Source: Pelotomaculum thermopropionicum SI (GTDB lineage Bacteria > Bacillota > Desulfotomaculia > Desulfotomaculales > Pelotomaculaceae). From it: a stretch of DNA of 64,000 nt. The notes below the pieces were generated by a model, which did not search any database, had not been told where the DNA came from, and saw nothing but the letters and a program-made list of their open reading frames with translations. Below are positions 1 through 9,157 of this stretch, in pieces. The position numbers and the translations under genes were made by a program. Numbering within the stretch: the first letter of the stretch is position 1; each line of letters starts with the position of its first letter. Where the stretch lies: assembly GCA_000010565.1 (NCBI GenBank), contig AP009389.1, positions 868,001 to 932,000 on the forward strand, written 5' to 3'.

Positions 1-114
1 CGGATCTACCGCACCGACCAGGACGGGGCGGTGATAGTGGAAACAGACGGGAACAGGCTGGAGGTAAAGACGGGGAAAAGCGGTCAGGAAGATACCGGGC
101 TGCCGGAGAAGTAG
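1..114 (+). CDS. C-terminal end of an unidentified protein (partial)
   Basis: The window opens inside a reading frame in frame 1 that runs 37 codons to a TAG at 112-114. The visible tail is hydrophilic and charged (it includes DQDGAVIVETDGN and ends GLPEK) and carries no motif I recognise. It may continue a gene to the left, and nothing ties it to the defence-like operon that follows, which is separated by a 233-bp gap. An open frame this short could also be chance, but codon usage resembles that of the neighbours. Function unknown. Confidence 0.5.
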   Translation, partial: RIYRTDQDGAVIVETDGNRLEVKTGKSGQEDTGLPEK

Positions 115-347
115 GGCGGCCACAGGAAGGCGCCGGGCCCGACCTTTAATGCCGGGGCACATTCAAAACTGCAGAGATTTAACGGCCGATTTTCGGTTCG
201 AAAAAGGAAAAGGGAGGAAAATGTCGAACGGATATGCTAACCATTTTTAAAAATTATCTGCTTATTAGAAGAGATATGATTAGCATTTTTAAATTTTAAG
301 GGTGACAAGTTTTTTTATAAGCTTTTGGATAGCGGGAGGTAAATTAA
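115..347. other. AT-rich leader region of the defence-like operon
   Basis: No gene of normal size fits here. The second half is much more AT-rich than the surroundings, as expected for a promoter region. It holds the paired direct repeats at 231-293 and a nine-codon frame (ATG at 221, TAA ending at 250) behind an AGGGAGG at 211-217. The helicase SD, GGGAGGT at 334-340, sits 7 nt before its GTG. I could not place a convincing -35/-10 pair. Confidence 0.5.
231..293. repeat. Two 21-bp direct repeats, candidate operator
   Basis: The pattern GATATG-N5-CATTTTTAAA occurs at 231-251 and again at 273-293. Sixteen of 21 positions are fixed in both copies, and the starts are 42 bp apart, close to four helical turns. 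The second copy ends 54 bp before the helicase GTG. In-phase direct repeats just upstream of an operon are typical of cooperative regulator binding. Which protein binds is unknown; the winged-helix protein at 8528-9133 is one candidate. Regulatory function is inferred. Confidence 0.45.
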
Positions 348-3300
348 GTGAACCTTCAACCGGGTGATATAATAACTGGTCCAATTTTCTCTGAACCAGT
401 GAAAGTGCTGGCGTGCAGAACCATCAACCCGGCGCTGATCAAAATCGAGGCTGTCGGCCTTCACTCAAAGAGGTACTACGACCCTATCCTCGGCCCTGCC
501 GAAATGGCCGCGCTCACCAAATTTTCGGAGCAGCACCTTGAATTTTCGGGCGAAGCTGAAAATGTTTTCCTATTTCTGGAGGGCACGCGCATCCGCAACG
601 CCTTCCAGTTTGACCCCCTGTACGGCATAAGCGTTTCTCAGATTCACCCGCTGCCGCACCAGATCGAAGCAGTGTACCACCATATCCTGAAAAACCCGAA
701 CATTCGCTTTCTTTTGGCTGACGACCCTGGCGCGGGCAAAACCATTATGGCCGGGCTTCTTTTTAAAGAGTTAAAGTACCGGGGCCTGGTCAGCCGCGTT
801 CTGATCGTCGTTCCCGGCCACTTAAAAGACCAGTGGCTGAGAGAAATGAAGGAGCGCTTCGGCGAAAAATTCCTGGTCGTCGACCGCAGCGTGATGAACG
901 CCAGTTGGGGCCAGAACATCTGGACCGAAAATCATCAGATCATCACCTCCCTGGATTTTGCCAAGCAGGAAGACATTATGTTTGCTTTAAAAGATTCCTC
1001 CTGGGATTTGGTGATCGTGGACGAGGCCCACAAGATGTCCGCCTACCGGTACGGCGACAAAATAAGCAAGACGGCACGCTACCAGTTTGGCGAACTGATT
1101 TCCCAGATAACCAAATACCTTCTTTTCCTTACGGCCACGCCCCACCGCGGAGACCCGGAGAATTTCCGTTTGTTCCTGGACCTCCTGCAGCCCGGCTTTT
1201 TTGCCAATACTGAAATGCTGGCCCTTTCCATTAAAAACAAAGACAACCCTCTTTTCTTAAGGCGGCTCAAGGAGGATTTACGGGACTTCGATAATGTGCC
1301 GCTTCTTCCACCCCGTCAGGTGGAAACCGTTAAATACAAGCTGAGCAAAGCTGAAATGGAACTTTACAATGCCGTAACCACTTACGTTGAGCAGAACTTC
1401 AATAAAGCCCTCCAGAAAGAAAAGCGCAACGTTGCCTTTGCCCTGACCATCCTTCAAAGGAGGCTGGCCTCCAGCGTCAGGGCTGCCCGCAAATCCCTGG
1501 AGCGACGCCGGGACCGGCTGCAGGAACTGTACAAAAAAGGACAATTGCTCCAGGACCTGGGTTACACCGAAGATTACCTGGAAGACCTGGAAGAGAGCAT
1601 CCGCTGGCAGAAAGAAGAAGAGCTTTTAGAAAAACTTACCTCTGCGGAAACTTTGGAGGAACTGAGAGAAGAGATTGAAAAGCTCGATGCTCTCGTGCTC
1701 CTGGCTAAAGAAGTGGAAAAGCAGGAAATCGAGACCAAGCTGAACCGCCTGAGAGAAGTGATTGAAGAGGAAAGGCTCCGGGAGACCGGCACCAAGCTCC
1801 TCATTTTCACCGAATCGAAGGACACGCTGGAGTACCTGGCCGAAAAAATCGGAAAAAAGTGGGGATACTCCGTTACCACCGTTCACGGCGGCATGGGTAT
1901 GGACGCCCGCATTAGAGCAGAGCACGAATTTAAAAACCGCGCCCAGGTAATGGTGGCCACCGAGGCGGCAGGGGAAGGGATTAACCTGCAATTTTGCTGG
2001 TTGATGGTGAATTACGATATTCCCTGGAACCCGAACCGCCTAGAGCAGAGGATGGGACGCATTCACCGCTACGGGCAGAAGAGCGAGGTGCACATTTACA
2101 ATCTGGTGGCTGCAGATACCCGGGAAGGAAGAATTCTAGAAAAACTTTTTGAGAAACTGAACCGCATGAGAGAGCACCTGGGTTCTGACCGGGTTTTCGA
2201 CGTCATCGGCGACGTCCTGCCGGGAATCAGCTTAAAAGACCTTATCCTGGAAGCAATTGCCGGCAGGAGGACTATGGAAGAAATCCTGGCCGAGATAGAG
2301 CGGGTGCCGGACGAAGAGGCCATCCGCCGGGCAAAGGAAGCGACTATGGAGGCCCTGGCCACCCGCCACTTCGACCTTTCCCGGATCATCGGCGAGCAAA
2401 GGATTGCCAGGGAAAACCGGCTGGTGCCGGAGTACGTAGAAAAGTTTTTCCTGCGGGCGGCTCAGAAGCTCGAAGTCAAATGCGAAAAACGCCAGGACGG
2501 TTTCTGGCGAGTAAACTCGGTCCCCTTTGAAGTGCGCAACCAGTCTTATGAATTCAAGATCAAATACGGCGAGGTGCACCGGGAATACCTCAAGGTGGCT
2601 TTCGATAAAGAAGCGGCCTTTAACGCCCAGGCCGAGTTTGTCACGATGGGGCACCCTTTAATGGAAGCCGTGCTGGAGACAGTTTTTAAAAGATACCGGC
2701 AGGATGCCGCCCGGGGCGCGGTTTTTATCGATCCCGACGGCAGGAAGAACGGGCTGCTGTGGTTTTTAACCGGCGAGGTTAAAGACGGCAGGGGGGAAGT
2801 TGCCGGCCGCCGCTTGCTCTGCATCTATCAGGCAGTTGACGGAAGGTTTTCTTCCGCCAACCCTTCGGTGCTCTGGGACCTCAAGCCGCTTGGCGGCCCC
2901 GTTGAGCAGGAAACGGTGGATCTGCCCGCTTCCAAAGAAGACGTGATCGCTTTCGCTTTGAATCACCAGATGCTCCCGTACCGCGAAGAATTATTGCAGC
3001 AAAGGCGGCGGGACGCCGCCCTCAAGGAAAAATACGGGCTTTTGTCCATTGAATCTATGATTTTAGAGTCCGAAGCTAAACTCGCCGATTACGAAACGAG
3101 GAAGATAAAAGGTGAGAATATCCCGGAAGTAACGATTATCCAGGAAAGCCGCAAAAGGGAGGAACTGGAGCAGAAAAAAATCCGGCTGCAGGACGAGATC
3201 CGCGCCCAGATCAGCCTCTACCCTTCCGAACCGGACGTCCTGGCCGTAATCCGCGTCTTGCCGGGAGTGCCCCTGCTGGACGGCATGGCCAGCAACGAAT

Positions 3301-3692
3301 CAATCGAGCAGGCGGGGATGGAGACGGCCATGAGGCACGAGCGGGAGCAGGGAAGGGAACCCGAGGACGTCTCCGACCGGGCTCTAGGTTACGACATTCG
3401 CTCAGTTGACGCTGCCGGAAGCTGCCGCTACATCGAGGTGAAAGCCAGGGCAAAAAGCGGGGCTGTCGCCCTGACTCCGAACGAATGGCTGATGGCCAAT
3501 CGCCTGGGAGATGAGTACTGGCTGTACGTCGTTGAGCAGGCTGCCACTGAGCCGGTGCTGTATACCCTGCAGAACCCGGCGGCAAAACTTTCGCCGGAGG
3601 AAGTGGTGGAGATTGTGCGGTACGTGGTGAAAGATTGGCGGAAAGTGGCGGAGCGTGCTCATCCAATAAAGGGGGAGCAAAATTTTGATTAA
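348..3692 (+). CDS. SNF2-family helicase with DUF3883-like C-terminus
   Basis: A 1114-residue superfamily 2 ATPase of the SNF2/RapA type. The Walker A motif DPGAGKT lies near residues 125-131, DEAH is at 225-228, the motif III region reads LTATPHRGD, and motif VI is NPNRLEQRMGRIHRYGQ. Charged, probably coiled segments fill residues about 350-500 and 930-980. The last ~110 residues (including GYDIRSVD, RYIEVKARA and PNEWLMA) look like the DUF3883 nuclease-fold domain often attached to defence helicases. It starts at GTG 348 behind GGGAGGT. The next gene overlaps its stop, so it is the first gene of an operon with a methylase and a DUF499 ATPase. The likely role is translocation on, or recognition of, foreign DNA. 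Substrate and partners are inferred from context. Domain identification is secure; DUF3883 is moderately sure. Confidence 0.88.
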   Translation: MNLQPGDIITGPIFSEPVKVLACRTINPALIKIEAVGLHSKRYYDPILGPAEMAALTKFSEQHLEFSGEAENVFLFLEGTRIRNAFQFDPLYGISVSQIHPLPHQIEAVYHHILKNPNIRFLLADDPGAGKTIMAGLLFKELKYRGLVSRVLIVVPGHLKDQWLREMKERFGEKFLVVDRSVMNASWGQNIWTENHQIITSLDFAKQEDIMFALKDSSWDLVIVDEAHKMSAYRYGDKISKTARYQFGELISQITKYLLFLTATPHRGDPENFRLFLDLLQPGFFANTEMLALSIKNKDNPLFLRRLKEDLRDFDNVPLLPPRQVETVKYKLSKAEMELYNAVTTYVEQNFNKALQKEKRNVAFALTILQRRLASSVRAARKSLERRRDRLQELYKKGQLLQDLGYTEDYLEDLEESIRWQKEEELLEKLTSAETLEELREEIEKLDALVLLAKEVEKQEIETKLNRLREVIEEERLRETGTKLLIFTESKDTLEYLAEKIGKKWGYSVTTVHGGMGMDARIRAEHEFKNRAQVMVATEAAGEGINLQFCWLMVNYDIPWNPNRLEQRMGRIHRYGQKSEVHIYNLVAADTREGRILEKLFEKLNRMREHLGSDRVFDVIGDVLPGISLKDLILEAIAGRRTMEEILAEIERVPDEEAIRRAKEATMEALATRHFDLSRIIGEQRIARENRLVPEYVEKFFLRAAQKLEVKCEKRQDGFWRVNSVPFEVRNQSYEFKIKYGEVHREYLKVAFDKEAAFNAQAEFVTMGHPLMEAVLETVFKRYRQDAARGAVFIDPDGRKNGLLWFLTGEVKDGRGEVAGRRLLCIYQAVDGRFSSANPSVLWDLKPLGGPVEQETVDLPASKEDVIAFALNHQMLPYREELLQQRRRDAALKEKYGLLSIESMILESEAKLADYETRKIKGENIPEVTIIQESRKREELEQKKIRLQDEIRAQISLYPSEPDVLAVIRVLPGVPLLDGMASNESIEQAGMETAMRHEREQGREPEDVSDRALGYDIRSVDAAGSCRYIEVKARAKSGAVALTPNEWLMANRLGDEYWLYVVEQAATEPVLYTLQNPAAKLSPEEVVEIVRYVVKDWRKVAERAHPIKGEQNFD

Positions 3693-4536
3693 TGAGCACG
3701 AACTAAAGGATTGTTTAAAGGATTGTTTGGAAATACCTGAAGCGTTGGTTGCTATGGCTGTACTTGCTGATGAATCGCCAAAGATCAACGCTGCAGAGGT
3801 TCCTTCCGGTCTCGATAGTTCTGACGCCGGGATATCTGTCCAATTTGTCACAGGACTTTTTTTCCGCCCGGCTTCTCCTGTGGAAATTCATACAGAAGCC
3901 CAACCGCCTTTTTGCGTGCAACAGCGAACACTTATAGAAAAAATAAGCGAGGAAGACGTTGAAGCTGGAAAAATCAAGTTGGATTTTGAGGAATTCCTCG
4001 GAGTTTACAGACCTGTTACAAGAGAAATCCTGATTTATAGGCGGGCGATCAATCGCTTTTCCAAGCTTTTAAGTATAGACGCAAAGTATCTTGAGCAAAT
4101 AGTACGCCTTCATGAGTTATGCCACGCAATAGTTCACCTCGGTGTGTTTCGTAATGAAGATAGAAAGTACTTAGATATGATGCCTGTTACAGACTGGTCT
4201 TCTTTTCTCGAAAAACGCCATTCATTTTTCGCCGCGGTTGATGTTGAAACTCGTGAATTTTTAGCCCAGCTTTTGACCTGGCATATAATTAATAGCCGCA
4301 TTTTAGAAGACTCGCCTACTTTAGAACAAGCTTTTTTAACTCTTATGCAAAGGCAGTCTCCCATGTATCAATTTGATCATTTGCTCTATCGGCAAGGAAA
4401 AAATTACCTATGCCGTCTATTACAATTGCTCTGGCTTTGTCAGAGAGAGGGTGGCTTATTCCATCTTCCGAAGCCCGAATGTTCGGGACGCGCGTTTCTT
4501 TGTCGTCAAGTAGTGGAGGCATATTTAAAGGCTTAA
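3685..4536 (+). CDS. Uncharacterised protein with an HExxH motif
   Basis: A 283-residue protein I cannot place in a named family. It starts at TTG 3685 behind GGGGGAG (3671-3677) and overlaps the helicase stop by 8 nt, so the two are translationally coupled. Residues 143-147 read HELCH inside RLHELCHAIVHLG, the helical zinc-binding signature of zincin metallopeptidases. A third ligand (an E or H downstream) cannot be assigned with confidence. No signal peptide or membrane segment is visible, so it should be cytoplasmic. The gene is clearly more AT-rich than its neighbours, suggesting a separate origin. It could be a protease effector, an activator of another operon component, or a degenerate zincin fold used structurally. 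The motif is seen; protease activity is inference. Confidence 0.75.
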   Translation: MINEHELKDCLKDCLEIPEALVAMAVLADESPKINAAEVPSGLDSSDAGISVQFVTGLFFRPASPVEIHTEAQPPFCVQQRTLIEKISEEDVEAGKIKLDFEEFLGVYRPVTREILIYRRAINRFSKLLSIDAKYLEQIVRLHELCHAIVHLGVFRNEDRKYLDMMPVTDWSSFLEKRHSFFAAVDVETREFLAQLLTWHIINSRILEDSPTLEQAFLTLMQRQSPMYQFDHLLYRQGKNYLCRLLQLLWLCQREGGLFHLPKPECSGRAFLCRQVVEAYLKA

Positions 4537-4594
4537 TTATATCCGGTATTATGAGTACTAGAGATCCAGTGTTTTTCCGGGGGAGTGAGTCAAA

Positions 4595-7303
4595 ATTGAA
4601 ATTAAAAAAGCATTTATCGAGTCAAGTTTTCCTGTAAAAGATGTAAGTGAACAGTCAGTCCGCGAAAAGAACATACGCCACGGGCATATCTCCACCCTGC
4701 ACATCTGGTGGGCCAGGCGGCCGCTGGCGGCCTCCCGCTCGACAATTTACGCGGCGCTTGTCCCGGAGCCGAAGGACGAACAGGAGCGCCTGGCCCGGGT
4801 AAGCTTCATCCATGAACTATGCAAGTGGGAAAACTCTCTCAACGAATATTATATTGAACGCACCAGAAAAGACATCCTCAAAGCCAACGGCGGCAAGCCC
4901 CCGCGGGTTCTTGATCCCTTTTCGGGCGGCGGGGCCATACCGCTTGAAGCCCTGCGCCTGGGCTGCGAAACCTACGCTTCCGACCTCAACCCGGTGGCGG
5001 TGCTGATTGAAAAAGCCACTTTGGAGTTTCCCCAGAAATACGGCAGGCCGGTCAAGCGCAAAGAGAAGACGCCAATGGGGGAGGTAGAGCGCGAGGTCAA
5101 CCCCCTTTTGGAAGACGTTAAGCGCTGGGGGGATTGGGTTCTGGAGGAAGCGCGCAAGGAGATCGGCCGCTTCTACCCCTCCGATCACGACGGTAGTATT
5201 CCGGTAGGCTATATCTGGGCAAGGACGGTTAAATGCCATAACCCAGCTTGCGGAGCGGAGATCCCCCTCATGCGCCAGACCTGGCTGGCCAAAAAAGAGA
5301 ACAAACAGGTAGCTCTTAAAATTATCCCTCTGGGGAATGAAATAAAGTTCGAGGTTGTGGAAGGGGCGGCCATCGACTTCGACCCGGGGGAAGGGACCGT
5401 TGCCCGGGCCAGGGTGATCTGCCCCTGCTGTGGCGGAGGCCTGACCGACAAAGAGGTGCGGAAGCAGTTTGCCGATGGCCGGGCCGGCCAGCGGATGGTG
5501 GCGGTGGTCCTGCACCGTCCGGGCCGTCAGGGAAAGACCTACCGCTTGGCGTTGGAAAAAGACATGAAGGTTTTCTGGGAGGTAGAGAAGTATCTGGAGC
5601 AGAAGCGGAAGGAGCTGTGGGATAAGTGGGGCTTCGACCCGGTGCCGGATGAACCCACCCCGGAAGGAAAGGGTTCTGGTGCCGAACGGGCTTTTTCAGT
5701 TCGGGGTTGGGGTATGATTACCTGGGGCGACCTCTTTAACCCCCGCCAGAAGCTGGCGCTGATCACCTTCGCCGAAAAAGTGCGGCAGGCGCACGCGCTG
5801 ATGCTGGCGGAGGGGTACGAGGAGGAGTACGCCAGGGCGGTGGCGGTGTACTTGGCTCTGGTAATAAATAGTGTGGCTGATCACAATACAGGTATATGTC
5901 AGTGGCGCGGCGGGACAGAAGATGGCGGTCACACTTTTGGGCGCCAGGCTTTACCTATGACATGGGACTATTTTGAGATAAATCCGCTGAGTGGTTCTAC
6001 AGGATCTATTCAAAGTGGACTACCGAAAGTGAGATCTGTAATAACGCACTGCTCCCAAACCAACTCCACCCCCGCCACAGTCACCCAGGCCTCCGCCACC
6101 GCTCTGCCCTATCCCGACAACTACTTCGACGCCGTGATCACCGACCCGCCATACTACGACAACGTACCCTATTCATACTTGTCGGACTTTTTCTACGTGT
6201 GGCTGAAGCGGACTGTGGGGGACCTGTACCCCGACCTTTTCGCTACTCCTCTTACCCCTAAGTCAGAAGAAATCGTGGCCTACTCCCACGGAGAAGGCGG
6301 TTTTGAAGGGGGCAAAAAGTTCTTTGAAAAAATGATCGCCAAAGCCTTCCGGGAAATCTGCCGGGTCTTGAAACCCAAAGGCATTTCCGTCATCGTCTTT
6401 GCCCACAAGACCACCGCGGCCTGGGAGACCATCATCAACGCTTTATTGAATTCTGGCCTTTACCTTACCGCTTCCTGGCCCCTGCACACCGAAATGCAGG
6501 CCCGCCTCCGGGCCAAAGAGTCGGCGGCCCTGGCCTCTTCCATCTACATGGTCTGCCGCAAGCGCACCACCAGGGAAACCGCCTATTATAACGAGATCAA
6601 ACCCCTGGTGGAAGAGAGGATCCGGCAAAAGCTTGACCAGTTCTGGAACGAAGGGATCGGCGGCAGCGACTTCTTCATTGCTGCCATCGGCCCTGCTTTA
6701 GAGGTTTTTGGCCGTTACGAAAAGGTAGAGACTTACGCGGGCGAAGAAGTTTCGGCTCAAGACCTGCTGGAGTTTGTCCGCAAGACGGTGAGCGAGTACG
6801 CCCTGGCCAGGATTCTCAAAAACGGCCACCTGGGCGGCATTGACGCCACCGCCCGGTTTTACCTCCTCTGGCGCTGGACCTACAACGGGGCAAGGGTTCA
6901 TTTTGACGAGGCGCGCTTACTTGCTTCCGCCTGCGGAATCGAACTGGAGCAGCACTGGAACGGGGGCCTTGTTAAAAAAGATAAAGAGTACATCAGTGTT
7001 TTAGGTCCGAAAGAGCGGGATAGAAAGTTTTTGGAGAAGGAAAAGTTTAACAGTATGGTGGACATCCTTCACGCCTGCCTTTTGCTGTGGGAAAAGAACC
7101 AGCGCAAAAAAATAACCGAAATCCTGCAGGCATCGGGAACCCTTCACAACAACGCTTTCTGGCAACTGGCCCAGGCCATATCAGACGTTTTGCCGGAGGG
7201 AGACAAAGAGAAGCAGTTGATTCAGGGGTTCCATTACGGGCGGGACAGCTACCAAAAATCGGCAAACGGCACTGGACAACAATCATTATCGTTCGGCTTT
7301 TAG
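4595..7303 (+). CDS. DUF1156-type adenine-specific DNA methyltransferase, ATT start
   Basis: A 902-residue N6-adenine methylase of the DUF1156 (COG1743) type, which transfers methyl groups from SAM to DNA. The N-terminal hallmark ([14 protein letters not shown] then [11 protein letters not shown]) is followed by the SAM-binding motif DPFSGGG near residue 106 and the catalytic motif DPPY at 517-520. The conserved N-terminus lies upstream of the first usual start in frame (GTG 4994). The frame is closed by TGA at 4586, with no ATG, GTG or TTG between. ATT at 4595, nine bases after GGGGGAG at 4579-4585, is therefore the best start. A frameshift or sequencing error is the alternative. As the third gene of the defence-like operon it probably marks self DNA. 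Family assignment is strong; the role is inferred. Confidence 0.87.
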   Translation: MEIKKAFIESSFPVKDVSEQSVREKNIRHGHISTLHIWWARRPLAASRSTIYAALVPEPKDEQERLARVSFIHELCKWENSLNEYYIERTRKDILKANGGKPPRVLDPFSGGGAIPLEALRLGCETYASDLNPVAVLIEKATLEFPQKYGRPVKRKEKTPMGEVEREVNPLLEDVKRWGDWVLEEARKEIGRFYPSDHDGSIPVGYIWARTVKCHNPACGAEIPLMRQTWLAKKENKQVALKIIPLGNEIKFEVVEGAAIDFDPGEGTVARARVICPCCGGGLTDKEVRKQFADGRAGQRMVAVVLHRPGRQGKTYRLALEKDMKVFWEVEKYLEQKRKELWDKWGFDPVPDEPTPEGKGSGAERAFSVRGWGMITWGDLFNPRQKLALITFAEKVRQAHALMLAEGYEEEYARAVAVYLALVINSVADHNTGICQWRGGTEDGGHTFGRQALPMTWDYFEINPLSGSTGSIQSGLPKVRSVITHCSQTNSTPATVTQASATALPYPDNYFDAVITDPPYYDNVPYSYLSDFFYVWLKRTVGDLYPDLFATPLTPKSEEIVAYSHGEGGFEGGKKFFEKMIAKAFREICRVLKPKGISVIVFAHKTTAAWETIINALLNSGLYLTASWPLHTEMQARLRAKESAALASSIYMVCRKRTTRETAYYNEIKPLVEERIRQKLDQFWNEGIGGSDFFIAAIGPALEVFGRYEKVETYAGEEVSAQDLLEFVRKTVSEYALARILKNGHLGGIDATARFYLLWRWTYNGARVHFDEARLLASACGIELEQHWNGGLVKKDKEYISVLGPKERDRKFLEKEKFNSMVDILHACLLLWEKNQRKKITEILQASGTLHNNAFWQLAQAISDVLPEGDKEKQLIQGFHYGRDSYQKSANGTGQQSLSFGF

Positions 7304-7329
7304 CTAAAGCTAATGGGGGTGATAATCAA

Positions 7330-8562
7330 ATGAGAGACGATGGTCAAATGATGATTATTTTTCTCCCCTGGTGTCCGGTGGACAAGGAATACGCGGGGAA
7401 CGGGATCAGGCTTATCCCGTATTCCAATGCCGCTCCCGTTGGCGGTGCCTCGGAGCACGAAGCCATAACAAAAATCTTCGCCATCTACCGGGACCTCCGG
7501 GGGAGACCGATAAAGCAAGCGGCGCTGGTCCAATACCAAGACAGGCCCCTCACCGCTGACTTAGGCGAAGCGGAACTAAGGGAAGTTTTTGAATTTGTGG
7601 AGCTCGCCTGCTTTGCGGCCCTGGCGAAGCGTGACTTCTTCAGGGAACCTGGTTTTTATTGTAACCGCGACCATTTTACCTGCTTCGCGCAGTCATTTAA
7701 CGATTCGCCGGAGATGGTCGTTTTTGAAACGCCCTGGGGACGGGGGGCTGGTACCCGCCTTTCTGGTTGGTCGCTCGACAAACCATTGATCATCACTGTT
7801 CCGGAACACGTCCCTTTAAACCAAAAGATCACTGTTGACGGGACGTTGCTGAAGGCGCTGGTTAGTTTACAGGCGAAGCTGAGAGGTTCGAATTCCCACA
7901 AGGAGCAAAAGAAATGGGGCCGGTGGCGGGCCTCGGTGGAGTGCTTTAACTGGGCGAATACCGATAGGTCGTTTCTCCCCTACACCGTGGAGTGGGTGCT
8001 GATGTGCGGTGCCTTTGAAAGGATTCTAGATGCTGAGTCGAAAGCAGAGGATATAGTAGAGAAATTTACGAACATCCTGGTTCCTCCAGCAGAAATTAAG
8101 GCCTCTTCTTCCGGCCGGAAGAGTGCAAAATTCCGGACGAATGCAGACTTTCCTCTAAGGCAGGAATGGATGCGGGAGTTTTATCGCCTCAGGGACAACC
8201 TGGCCCACGGCTGGTTAGAACCTTGTCCTCAGCAACCCGCCGCCTGGTTGGTGGGCGAACACCTAACCTTGGCGCGCCTGGCCTTTCCGCTGATCGTCAA
8301 GGTGCTTTTAGAGAATGAAGGGCTGTATCAGCTGACGCAAGAAGACAAGACGTGGCTCTCGGCTTTTGAGGAAGTGGCAGACGCCCAGTTTCTGGAACGT
8401 TCGGAAACAGCAGTGGAAGGTGAGGATAGTGTAGTCGAAAAAATCCGACAGAGGCATTTCTGGAAAGTGGTCAAAACGGAAGTGTTAGTGCGCATGGAAA
8501 GACTATCTCAAAAAGGAAGGGATCAGGATGGCCGGCCAGAACGAGGTAATGGTGGCCTTTGA
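7330..8562 (+). CDS. Unknown protein with HEPN-type RxxxxH motif
   Basis: A 410-residue protein. The frame stays open upstream to 7087, but ATG 7330 with GGGGGTGAT about 10 nt before it is the natural start and lies after the methylase stop. The N-terminal ~270 residues match nothing I know. The C-terminal third is helical and contains RDNLAHG, with R288 and H293 forming the Rx4H pattern followed by G that marks HEPN RNases and the C-terminal domains of ApeA/Abi-like proteins. It overlaps the next gene by 35 nt. In this operon it could be an RNA-cleaving abortive-infection effector. The motif is seen; HEPN membership is likely from the helical context; nuclease activity is inference. Confidence 0.78.
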   Translation: MRDDGQMMIIFLPWCPVDKEYAGNGIRLIPYSNAAPVGGASEHEAITKIFAIYRDLRGRPIKQAALVQYQDRPLTADLGEAELREVFEFVELACFAALAKRDFFREPGFYCNRDHFTCFAQSFNDSPEMVVFETPWGRGAGTRLSGWSLDKPLIITVPEHVPLNQKITVDGTLLKALVSLQAKLRGSNSHKEQKKWGRWRASVECFNWANTDRSFLPYTVEWVLMCGAFERILDAESKAEDIVEKFTNILVPPAEIKASSSGRKSAKFRTNADFPLRQEWMREFYRLRDNLAHGWLEPCPQQPAAWLVGEHLTLARLAFPLIVKVLLENEGLYQLTQEDKTWLSAFEEVADAQFLERSETAVEGEDSVVEKIRQRHFWKVVKTEVLVRMERLSQKGRDQDGRPERGNGGL

Positions 8563-9133
8563 GATTCTCCTTAAAGAGATTGAGGCTGTAGTTGAAAAGC
8601 TCAAACGGGAAGGTGCAGGTGAGCTTAACAGAGGAAATTACAGGGTAGCGAAGGAAATGATAGACCATGCCGAGAGGGTTGCTGCTTTTCGGGAAAAGAT
8701 TATGGAGCTAAAAGTTGAGTGGCAAAAGAGTTTTTCCCAGGAAGTCGATGAAACTGCTCCAAATAGAGAACCAACAGGAGCTTCACCCAGGAGGCCAAAA
8801 CTGGAGCGTGGATTGAATACTACTCCCCGGGAGAGTTATCGCCGCCCGATCTTGGAAGCGCTGGTGGAACTGGGCGGCTCAGCCAGGGCTTATGAGGTTG
8901 CGGAACGTGTCTATGAAAAAACGAAAGATCGGTTAACCGTAGCTGATAAGCAACGGCTTAATTCTGGGGAGGAACGCTGGCGCAAAAATACCATGTGGTG
9001 CCGATACGAAATGAAAAATGAAGGATTGCTGGCTGACAATTCGCCACGCGGTATATGGGAAATCACTCCAGCAGGACGGTTGGAGTTGGCCCGCTTAAAA
9101 AAAGAAAAAGTTTACTGTAATTTTAACTGCTAA
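8528..9133 (+). CDS. Winged-helix protein resembling the Mrr N-terminal domain
   Basis: A 201-residue protein starting at ATG 8528 behind GGAAGGGATC, inside the end of the previous gene. Residues 1-75 are charged and probably form a helical hairpin or coiled coil. Residues about 100-190 fit a winged helix of the Mrr_N type (YRRPILEALVELGGSA, then GEERWRKN, then GIWEITPAGRLELARL). Mrr endonucleases normally carry a catalytic PD-(D/E)xK domain after this module. Here the chain stops, so it is either a stand-alone DNA-binding specificity or regulatory subunit or a truncated nuclease. It sits between the HEPN-motif protein and the DUF499 ATPase and could also bind the repeats upstream of the operon. 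Confidence 0.78.
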   Translation: MAGQNEVMVAFEILLKEIEAVVEKLKREGAGELNRGNYRVAKEMIDHAERVAAFREKIMELKVEWQKSFSQEVDETAPNREPTGASPRRPKLERGLNTTPRESYRRPILEALVELGGSARAYEVAERVYEKTKDRLTVADKQRLNSGEERWRKNTMWCRYEMKNEGLLADNSPRGIWEITPAGRLELARLKKEKVYCNFNC

Positions 9134-9157
9134 AGATTTGGATGAGGAGGGAAATTA

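Noticed and set aside
221-250. Nine-codon leader ORF before the helicase
   Set aside because: It has AGGGAGG upstream, but the spacing is only 3 nt and no amino-acid pattern or attenuator accompanies it. It overlaps the first direct repeat and is probably chance.
4410-4637. 75-codon plus-strand frame bridging the HExxH gene and the methylase
   Set aside because: It overlaps two better-supported genes in other frames and has no SD; its late part merely reads the methylase N-terminus out of frame.
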